DNA of 36,452 bases from a virus. How positions within the stretch are numbered: the first letter of the stretch is position 1; each line of letters begins with the position of its first letter. The position numbers and the translations under genes are program-made. This document shows, in pieces, positions 23,067 to 31,900 of this stretch. The stretch is taken from IMG/VR virus record IMGVR_UViG_3300032207_000453, positions 1-36,452 of that record; one strand, written 5' to 3'. The notes beneath the pieces are model-generated. The model saw only the letters and a program-made list of their open reading frames with translations. It was not told the origin of the DNA and did no database searches.

Positions 23067-24518
23067 CTATACTCTTCCGAATGGGTTTCTTTCTGTGAAG
23101 TCGAGAAGATCATCACCTTCAGATTGAATTGCAACGTTTTCGTCGTAACTACTTGATGGATTTGTTTCTTCTACACTCGTTGATGTCTCTGGAACATCAT
23201 AAGTGTTATCATCGACTAATGGATTATCGCTAATAGTATTTAGGATAACAATTTTATGTTGTGCTCCAGATGTTCCACCAGTGATTACTTCACCATTTGA
23301 GAAGTCACCAGATAGATTTGAGAGACGTAATTTTCTAGTTCCAACATTCCAGGACTTAACTCTTCCAGTAACTCCAGAAGTTCCTGTTACTATCTCATTA
23401 TATTCAAAGTTTCCACTTGCAATTTGATTTGGTTCCCCAAAGGTAATAGAAGGAGCAACTGTATAACCCGATCCAACGTTAGTAATTCTAACTGCACTTA
23501 CAGTATTATTTGAAGAAAGAATTACCCTGCCAGTTGCAGTGGTTCCAGCACCAGGTGGTGCTGAGAATGTTACTGTTGGTTCTTCAACGAAATTAGCTCC
23601 AACACTAGTAACAGTAACAATACCAACTGCACCCATAGTTACAATACCGACAGTGGCAGCTGCTCCAACTCCCGTTGTACTACCACTAATAGCAAGAGTT
23701 GGTGCAATAGTATATCCAGCACCTGGATTTACCAACTCTATTCCTTGAATTGTTAAGAACTCAGCTCCACCAGAACCATATGTAGTTCTTCCAGTAACGA
23801 TACCAGAAGCATTTACACCACCTGTAGGTGCAGTAGATATAGCTACAGTTACTGGTTTATTATATCCATAACCTTTGTCTGAGAAGTAGAATGTTCCACT
23901 CAAAGCACCATCAACGATGCCTGCATATGCTGCAGCAGTTTCACCCGCACCAGCAGTGGTGAATGTTTGAATATATCCTTGATCGGTAAAGTTATCATCA
24001 ATCTTATCTACACCAGTATCGACAACTTCTGTAGAATATCTGAATAGTTCACATCTTAACTCATAGACATAAGTTTTCTGGAGTTGATAGAATGGTTGCT
24101 CATGCTCAACAAACTTAATCTCGAACAATCTATCACCAAATGGGAAATAGATTAGATCACCTTCTTTTGGTCTAGTTGCTAATTCAATATTAGGAAGATC
24201 TCTAATCAGAGGTGTGATATATTGCTCATATCTCTCCTTAGAGATGATGAGAGTTAAATCATCTAGATCTGTAATACCAAATTTAGATAATAATGTTCCT
24301 TGCCCATCATAACCATCATAATTGTTGACATATGCCTCAATTGGATATGCACTCGTAAACTCTGATTGAATTACTTCTTCAATTACAGTATTTTTAGTTA
24401 GATATTGCCTTGGGATGTAGTATACTTCTACACCATACATCCTCAACTGTTCATTGATTAAGTCTTGGACTAAATTCTGTTCACTTCGTGAACCTTGTTG
24501 AAAATAGGGATTTAACAT
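23067..24518 (-). CDS. gp14: Neck protein gp14 with inserted beta modules
   Basis: A 483-residue relative of T4 gp14 (256). The N-terminal 165 residues match the family: NPYF at the start, MYGVEVYYIPRQYLTKN (27-43), NNYDGYDGQG (65-74), KEGDLIYFPFGDRLFEIKFVEHEQPFYQLQK (118-148). Residues about 185-430 are extra and contain four related beta modules with GYGYNKPVTVAI (216-), GAGYTIAPTLAI (266-), GANFVEEPTVTF (307-) and GSGYTVAPSITF (349-), then a NEIVTGTSGVTGR / GEVITGGTSGAQ module (374-421). The C-terminal 50 residues, acidic and Ser-rich, end with DLLDFTERNPFGRV. With gp13 it forms the neck that closes the head after packaging. The insertion may project outside the neck, replacing collar ornaments (inference). 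Confidence 0.94.
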   Translation of the reverse strand: MLNPYFQQGSRSEQNLVQDLINEQLRMYGVEVYYIPRQYLTKNTVIEEVIQSEFTSAYPIEAYVNNYDGYDGQGTLLSKFGITDLDDLTLIISKERYEQYITPLIRDLPNIELATRPKEGDLIYFPFGDRLFEIKFVEHEQPFYQLQKTYVYELRCELFRYSTEVVDTGVDKIDDNFTDQGYIQTFTTAGAGETAAAYAGIVDGALSGTFYFSDKGYGYNKPVTVAISTAPTGGVNASGIVTGRTTYGSGGAEFLTIQGIELVNPGAGYTIAPTLAISGSTTGVGAAATVGIVTMGAVGIVTVTSVGANFVEEPTVTFSAPPGAGTTATGRVILSSNNTVSAVRITNVGSGYTVAPSITFGEPNQIASGNFEYNEIVTGTSGVTGRVKSWNVGTRKLRLSNLSGDFSNGEVITGGTSGAQHKIVILNTISDNPLVDDNTYDVPETSTSVEETNPSSSYDENVAIQSEGDDLLDFTERNPFGRV

Positions 24519-24522
24519 GGTA

Positions 24523-25365
24523 TCAACCGATCATGTCTAGAGGTGGAAGTTCATATGTGGATGACATCTTCTCTCTAATCCTTTCAAGTTCTTTTTCTGC
24601 ATCATCAAACATTTGACGACCATTAAGTTCTACACCACCTGGAAGTTTTACTCCTTGGAACTTCATGAGGTTTTGACCCCATTGCCTCTTCACAAGGGCA
24701 GTCAGGTACATCTTAAGGAACGAATCGTTCCATACTTGAGTATATGTGCTCGGATCAAGAAGTCTCCAACAATCGATAACTAAGTAATCATTTTCGATAA
24801 GTGTTCCCCAATCTGCATCAATATAGAGACGATCTTGTCTTTGATTAAATCTAAAATGCTTGAGTGGATTTAACAGATGATCGATATCAGAAAGTTTTGA
24901 TTGAACCATTGAATATTGAAGAAGATCAATAGAATCCCAATAATAGAGATCATTCAAAAACAACTGATACTTCACACTAAACATTGATCCACTAGTTGCA
25001 GATGATGATTGAACTCTGAAGATCTTATTTACACCAGTAATAGAACTTGGAACTGGTAGATAGTTTGAATTCTCTTCAAATGCGAATGATGAAGTTCCAC
25101 CAACAGTTTGTGTTACAGTATCAGTAGTGATGCCAGAAACTGTTTGACCACCTCTAGATCTTCCTCGATCTATGTCGTCTTGTGTTACTTTATACTTTAA
25201 ATATGTTCTAACTACACCATCAAAATGTCTTTCGTGGAAATATTGCAAAGCATCATCAACTAGATCATCAATCTGCTCATCAGCAACATTGATTTCTAGA
25301 ACAGGAGCACCCAATTGTCTCTTGACATAGTTAATTAGATCTTGTCTAGATGATGGTTGTGCCAT
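24523..25365 (-). CDS. gp13: Neck protein gp13
   Basis: A 280-residue neck protein (T4 gp13: 309). Family landmarks are VKRQLGAPVLEINVADEQIDD near 14-34 and YFHERHFDGVVRTYLKYKV near 42-60, then a Trp/Tyr/Leu-rich region (LFLNDLYYWDSIDLLQYSM) and a C-terminal helical part with VKRQWGQNLMKFQGVKLPGG and a DAEKELERIREKM helix. gp13 binds the portal ring first and gp14 follows; together they make the head-tail connector gate. The gene ends 4 bases before the gp14 ATG. Upstream is the late-like element CTAAATAA overlapping the previous stop. The RBS is weak. Confidence 0.93.
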   Translation of the reverse strand: MAQPSSRQDLINYVKRQLGAPVLEINVADEQIDDLVDDALQYFHERHFDGVVRTYLKYKVTQDDIDRGRSRGGQTVSGITTDTVTQTVGGTSSFAFEENSNYLPVPSSITGVNKIFRVQSSSATSGSMFSVKYQLFLNDLYYWDSIDLLQYSMVQSKLSDIDHLLNPLKHFRFNQRQDRLYIDADWGTLIENDYLVIDCWRLLDPSTYTQVWNDSFLKMYLTALVKRQWGQNLMKFQGVKLPGGVELNGRQMFDDAEKELERIREKMSSTYELPPLDMIG

Positions 25366-25383
25366 TTTATTACAGCTTTAAAA

Positions 25384-25391
25384 TTATTTAG
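25384..25391 (-). promoter_or_regulatory. Late promoter-like element before gp13
   Basis: CTAAATAA on the minus strand, containing the TAA stop of the 128-residue gene and 18 bases before the gp13 ATG. Confidence 0.5.
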
Positions 25392-25774
25392 GGAGCAGAA
25401 GAAATACCTGGTTGTACCATGATATTTCCATCTACAATTTTATATGTTGTAGTCCCAGAACTTACCAATATATCATAATAATATCTTCCAGAAGTCAGTG
25501 CTCTAGTAACTGATGAACCCATTGCAATTTTAAATTCACCGTTTGATGCACTTGTAAAACTAAAATCAAATGTTCCATGTGCATACATTGTTGAACCAAT
25601 GGATACACTTTTAGACATTTGAGCAGAACCTGACCAACCGTCAAAGTCATATCTTCCACTACTCATATTATAAGTAGTGAAATTTACTTTTAGATCAGAA
25701 CCTGGGTAAATTGAGAAATTTACTCCATATGGTGCATTAACATTAGGGTTAAATGTTATTCTTTGATTAGACAT
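25388..25774 (-). CDS. 128-residue Ig-like beta protein of the neck/baseplate region
   Basis: An all-beta protein with no Cys. It starts with MSNQRITFNPNVNAPYGVNF and a GSDLKVNFTTY strand, and ends with TSGRYYYDILVSSG, VDGNIMVQPGIS. This closing pattern (Tyr-x-Tyr-Asp-Ile, then Gly-Asn-Ile-x-Val-x-Pro-Gly) is common in small Ig-like phage domains found in baseplate, fibre and head-decoration proteins. The start ATG lies inside the end of the 72-residue coiled-coil gene (19-base overlap, different frame), with AAGGATCT as RBS. The pair stands immediately before gp13, the place of fibritin (wac) in T4. A collar or fibre-attachment role is inference. Confidence 0.75.
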   Translation of the reverse strand: MSNQRITFNPNVNAPYGVNFSIYPGSDLKVNFTTYNMSSGRYDFDGWSGSAQMSKSVSIGSTMYAHGTFDFSFTSASNGEFKIAMGSSVTRALTSGRYYYDILVSSGTTTYKIVDGNIMVQPGISSAP

Positions 25775-25974
25775 TTGAGAAGATCCTTAATTTCTTTGAG
25801 ATCATCCTTGACGGATTTAACATCATTTTCAAGTTTTTCCATTCTTTTCACCTCCCTCTTTTTGTGTTTGAGGGAGTTCATATAGTTCTGGTATTCTGTC
25901 ATGTTAGTATTGACAATTGCATTTGTGGATGAATCACGATATAGATCTGAGTGATTTTCTACTTTTAGGTACAT
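25756..25974 (-). CDS. 72-residue coiled-coil protein
   Basis: The start ATG (25974) follows the stop of the giant gene by one base; an earlier ATG in the same frame would lie within that gene. The protein begins MYLKVENHSDLYRDSSTNAI, a small ordered head, then has a Tyr/Asn-rich linker (MTEYQNYMNSLKHKKREV) and a C-terminal heptad-like coil (MEKLENDVKSVKDDLKEIKDLLKCL) of about four heptads with Leu/Val/Ile at core positions. The single Cys (69) is near the end of the coil and could link chains. I do not know the family. The shape and place suggest a small oligomeric adaptor, comparable in layout with fibritin but far shorter. Confidence 0.75.
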   Translation of the reverse strand: MYLKVENHSDLYRDSSTNAIVNTNMTEYQNYMNSLKHKKREVKRMEKLENDVKSVKDDLKEIKDLLKCLIKE

Positions 25975-25975
25975 G

Positions 25976-28900
25976 TTATGCGAATGCGATTGCTCGTAGG
26001 TCACGAATTCTTGGTGGGTAGCACTGGTTGGTTGATGTTCCAACTAGTTTCACACTGAAGAACTTGAATGATGGTAGATTTTCAATAGTAAAGGTATAAT
26101 CTTTGAATGTTAATTCAGTAGATGCAAATCCTTTATTATCTGTTGGTGGAACCAACTTATCTGGTCTACCACTGTTCTTAGAAGAATCAATTACCTGACC
26201 ACTTTCAAGTAAGTTATCATAACCAGGGAATGGATAATAAATTAGTGTTTCTGATGGATCATTAGTTAATGCATAGAATGCTCTGATATCAGAGAAGTTA
26301 TTAATATATGCAGAACATAGTAACTTAATGTTACTTGCTGGAATTTCTAGACCAATTGGTTTGGTTGCATATATGAACGCACTAGGATCTTCCTCAATAG
26401 TTGCTACACGTGGATCAGTAATGAAATCAGTTACTACATTATTAACTCTATTAGAAACGAATACCGCACCAATTCTATCCATATCAATCACTGGGGATAG
26501 TCTAGGATCAAATGATGTCATATTAAGTTCAAGTTCAAATGATCTATTTCCTGGTAGTGTTGTTAATAGAGAATCTGCATTTACCTTAGATGGGATCATT
26601 CTTGGTGTATCGAAGTAGTTATCATCATCAAGATTGATTGATTGATAACCAGCATCTAAGAATGAAACTTCATTACCATTAATACTAGATCCACTAACTG
26701 TTCTTGCTCTAGCAGTCAGATTAGTTCTTTGAAGAACCATTGACTGAACAATAGGTTTCATGACTTCATAGTGAATATTCTGTGTAGCAGTTATACCTTC
26801 ACCACCAGCAGATTTGGATTCATTTGCATACAATGCTGGGAATGATGCTGAAGTTGATCTATCAATACCATTTGCAGAGGTATCAATTCTGAGAGTGTAG
26901 TGGTCAAGACCAACATCCTCAGTTACAGTTGCATCTTGTAGTGCATGATCCTTATTAATTCTTCTTAGAGAAATACCAGCAGTTTCATATTTTTCGACGA
27001 TAGATTGATCTTCGTATGCGCCACCAAATGTAGAATCAACACGTCTAGTAATGCCACCAAGAGTATTACCAGTTACTGAAGTATAAGAAATAATTTCATC
27101 TTCAATTCTAATATAACCTGGGTTAGTGGTTCCTACACCAACACCCTCAAAGTTCTCAAAGTTGGATGCATCTGAGATAACAAGATCATCAGTAGCATTG
27201 AGTAGATAATCACCTTCAAGTCTTACGACAGGAACATCAGAAGAAACATTATCAATGGTAACAGTGTTTGTGTCTGCGTGCATACCATGGTTTAGATGAT
27301 TTACCTTAATGTGCAATCCATCAGTTACTACTCTTGGTGCAACTAGAACATCTGTGGATCCTTGATCAGTGAACTCAGTAGTTACACCACTTGAATTGAT
27401 ATATCTCAAGGTATTTCCACCACCAACAGTAAAGTTACCTTGAACCTGGTCAAGAATAAGTTCACTGATACCGAAAGTATCTGTTACGGAAAGTTGCAGA
27501 TTTCTACCAACTCCACCACCAATAGTAGCAGTTAGAACATCACCAACTTTGAAACCATTGCCACCGTCAGAAATTGTAGCAGCAGCTGCAACACCATTGT
27601 TTACATGAATATTTGCAGTTGCATTTTCACCTCTACCAGTTAGTTTGGTTAGTGGGACATTATTATATTGGAAGAAACCAGTGGAAGGTGTAAGTCCAAG
27701 TCCAGCATTAGTGACTGACATTGTGCCAGTAGCAATGCCAAGACCCATCACATAATTACCAGATGCATTTGAACCATCTTGAATAACAGTGTTTCCAGGA
27801 ACGATAAGTTCACCCCAATTTCTTGCAGTTGTACCAAGTCCAACAATAATTCTTCTAGAATCCATTTCTAGAGAATCTTTTTTAAGTGTTGCTACTTGTC
27901 TATTTCCAGTAGATAGATCTGGGTTAAAGAAACTGACAGATCCTTCCTCTACGAAATTTGCTCTGTTAAGTCTAAACTTAAGATCTTCATACTGACTTGG
28001 TGTCCAAGTAGAAGTGTTCTGAGACTTAAACATAGAACCAAGAGATGACTGCTTGGTAATTGGAACTTGCTGAGATTCTGGAAGTGCCAATGTTGTAACA
28101 TCAACTTCACCTAGTCTAGATGCCCATAGTGTAAAGTCTGTTGAGTTAGAACCAACGACAACGCAATGCTCCTTGTTACCTTCCAAGTAAACAGGTGCTG
28201 GGAATGTTACAGTTGTTGCAACAGTTCCATCTTCAGAAACTTCGATCTGCTCACCTGTCAAGACAACCTGAGACATTGGGTAGATAACTTCTGCGGAAGG
28301 AAGACCATTTACCATAGGTCTCAATTCAACGAAACAAGTTTGTCCTGTTGTTGATGTTGTTCTGAAGAATAGATCGACTGATGTAGCAAAGATGCCAGTA
28401 GGATCTGCTGCATTACCAACCATAAATGACTGTGCAATAGGATCTCTTCTTCTGCGTGGTCTAGGTGGTCTAGGTATTCTTGGCCTTGGTCTTGGTCTTG
28501 GTCTAGGACGTCTGGTGATTCTTCTAACTATAGGTCTTGGTCTAGGACGTGGCCTTGGTCTAGGTCTTGGTCTAGGACGTGGCCTTGGTCTAGGTCGTCT
28601 CGCTACAGGTCTTCTAGGTATGGGTCTAGGTCTAGGACGTGGTTGTGGTCTAGGTCTAGGTCTAGGACGTGGTGTTGGTCTTGGACGTGGATTTGGTCTA
28701 GGTCTAGGAGCTGGACGTGGATTTGGTACTGGATTTGGTACAGGTCTAGGGCTAGGTCTAGGTGATGGTGATGGTTGTGGTCTAGGTTGTGGTCTAGGAC
28801 GTGGTTGTGGTCTAGGACGTGGTTGTGGACGAGGAATTGGTACAGGTTGTGGAAGTGTAACGTCTAGATCAACATCTAGATTTACGAGAGTTTCTCTCCG

Positions 28901-31900
28901 TCTTCTGATAGGTCTAGATTGTTGCGTATATGCATTAGTAACCTCTACATTTCTTGTAGAAATTACTTGACCTTGAACATTATTAATAGTACCTTGAGCA
29001 AAGAAATCTTTTTCACCACCAGTGTATGCAACACCTTCGACTGGATCTAATGTATCCGCATCACTAAGTTTAAATGTTACATTACCAGTCTTAAACTTAG
29101 GAGTTCCTTGTGCATTGGGATTTGGAATATAGAATGATGCTTGCATCATTCCAACGTTGTCACTAGTAAGTCTTAAAGTCGTAATTCTTGCTCTTGCACC
29201 ACTAGTTCTACCCTGAAGAATCATTCCTTCGGTTATATAACCAAAATATTGACCACTTGGAGCCAATGCCATTGATGCTAAATCAACATTCAATGTGGAT
29301 GATGTTGTAGAATATAGATCAGGCATTTCCTCACGTGTGTAAGGATTTATTGTATAAACATCTTGGGGATCATTGAATGGTCCAGTTCTGTGGTGAGCAT
29401 CAGCAACTCTAAATGTAATGTATGGTAGATCTTGAGATACACCAGGTATTCTTGAATTTGCTCCAGCAGAAGTAACAGTTTCACCAACAGCAAATGTTCC
29501 AGAAATCATTTCAATTTCTAGAAGTTTTGGTACACAATACCTAGTTACACTTGATGCTCCAAAGAATGCAAACAATCTGGTATGAGGTTTCATACCTTTT
29601 GAAATTATTTCAACATTTCTTGATCTCATGAATGAGGAAACATCACTTGATACAAGTTTGTCTCCAAGATTGATACTATTTCCAGGTACTGATCTTATTC
29701 TTTGAGAGAAACCTTGTTGAGTTGCAGTTCCTGTTCTAGTAACTGTTTGTACAGTTGCAGATGCACTTACAGTAGCTCTTCCTGGTCTTGTGCCACGACC
29801 ACCACGTAGTGTTTGAGAGTCTCTAGCAGATACCGTTCTTCTAGTTACTGTTCTTCCAGTCCAGTTTCTATTCCAACCACCCCATAATGTTGGAGACCAA
29901 CCTGCTTGAGGATCTAAGTCTGCGGGAGTTGCTCTAATATTTGTCTGAGTAACACCACCAATTAATCCTTCAATAGTTTGAGTTTCAATTCTTGACTGTT
30001 CAACCCAAATATCAGAAGAAGGATTAAGTGTGACTTGACCAGTATAAAAATCAACAAAGTATGGTGCAGCATTTACAACTCTTGTTGCTGTTAGTTGCTC
30101 TTCTGCTGTAACTTCTTCATAATCTAGGGTGATAACACCCATACCATCCGTTCCAGCACTTCCATTTGGATCTACAGTAGATCTTCTGATATTTTCAGCA
30201 ATAAGGTCTTCAGCAAAACGTATATCAGAATTGGGATCAAGAACTCCATTGACTCCAGTAGAAGCAGTTGAACCTAAAATTAGGTCAAGTTCTGTCGTAT
30301 AGGAAGAAGGTCTTAATTCATTATTTTCTGGATCAATTGAATTCTTAGCACCAAATTTAATTTGGTTTGTTGTCGATGTAAAGTTGTCAACATAGAAACC
30401 AGACTTAAATCTAGTTGCTCCATCAGAGTCTTTAATTTCTAGATTTGCAGTATTTGTTTCTAATAGAGATAATTGAGTGTAATACTCAAGATTTGCAATT
30501 CTCTTCTCCAATAATGCAATATCTTGCATTCTATATCTCTTATGATCTAGAAGAGATACTTTTGCATCTTTTACATCGGTCAAATATGGAGGATATGTTA
30601 TTACAGCAACCTCCATTGCATTGTCTATAGGAACTGGTGGTTCTGGAGTTTCCTCAGGAGTTCCTTGAACAACTTGGAAAGATTTTTGCTTCGTTAGGTA
30701 CAGTCTATCAATTCTTCCCAAGTAAATTGAATAATCGAGATTAATTGACTCGTCTGACGCTAGTATACTTAAATTACTATTTTGAGTTGAATCAAAAGAT
30801 CTACCTAAAAATTCAAATGGAGATCTAACACCTTCGGATACTGAATATGATTTAACTTTTGGTCTAATATCAATAATATCACTCTGCCTTTCACCATCAA
30901 TTGTTGGAATATTTGAGTAATCAAAATTTTCATAAGAATTAGCAGTTACTAAAGTTCCAGTATCTGAACTATCAATACTTGCGTATTCATATGCTATGAT
31001 TATTTTTTTAGTTGGTGGTTTTGTATTTGGTTTTCTAGTAATTCTAGAATAATCATAAATTGTTGCTTTTGATGAATTATCGAAAGAATATTTTCCAGTA
31101 ATATCATTATCACCATCAACAATTACATCTATTTTTGCAAGAATTGAAGATTCTTTAAATATAATGTCTTCACCTACAGCAAATTCCTTACCATTTGTGT
31201 AGACTACTTCAATAGTTGATGAACTTATTTTATTTACTAAAATAGCAACACAATTACTGGTAGTACCAACAAGTTCTTCACCAGTTAAAGCATCTTCAAT
31301 ACTTGCATTAAAACTGCTAATATCACTTACAGTAAGTCTTGGTAATTGAGGTGTTCCTGTTGTAGATGATTCGTAAATTGCATGAATTTTGGTTACATCT
31401 GGTTCTAGGAGACAGATTGTATCATCTTGAACTCTTGTTCCATATGGATAATTGCCATATGTCAAACCATCATTTAGTGTGGTTGCACCAATACCAGATC
31501 CTGCAACAGAAGACTTATCTACTAGAACAGTTTTAACTCTATTCTTAATCTTATTTTGTGCTTTTACTTCAGATTTCTTCAGTGTAGCAACTAGGGTTGC
31601 TGAACCAATAACACTTAGACCCTTGATAATTAACTCTCTACTTCCACTTGTAATTGTGAATTTATCTTCAGTTAATGCTTCAGTTTCACCATTTGCATTG
31701 ATAACAATATATCTTTCTTCATCAAATGGTAAGAATGTTTCACCAGTTTCAAGATCAGCAGGAAGAATTGTTAATCTTCCACCAGTTTCGTCAACAACGA
31801 TTGGTTCGTTGAAAACTTTTCTAATGGTGATTATAGAATCTGTTAAAGTTACATCTGCTACATTTTCTTTTGGTAATGAAGTATATAAAGTATCAGATCC

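Noticed and set aside
25756-26043. Longer 95-residue version of the coiled-coil gene
   Set aside because: Its first 23 residues would lie in the coding end of the giant gene and have no RBS; the ATG one base after that gene's stop is more likely.
28445-28852. CRISPR-like array
   Set aside because: Units are 6-12 bases, without unique spacers, and lie in an open coding frame.
28392-28970. Plus-strand 192-residue frame rich in Gly-Leu-Gly
   Set aside because: It is the antisense of the Pro/Arg tract, with pure repeat composition, no RBS, and lies inside a well supported minus-strand gene.
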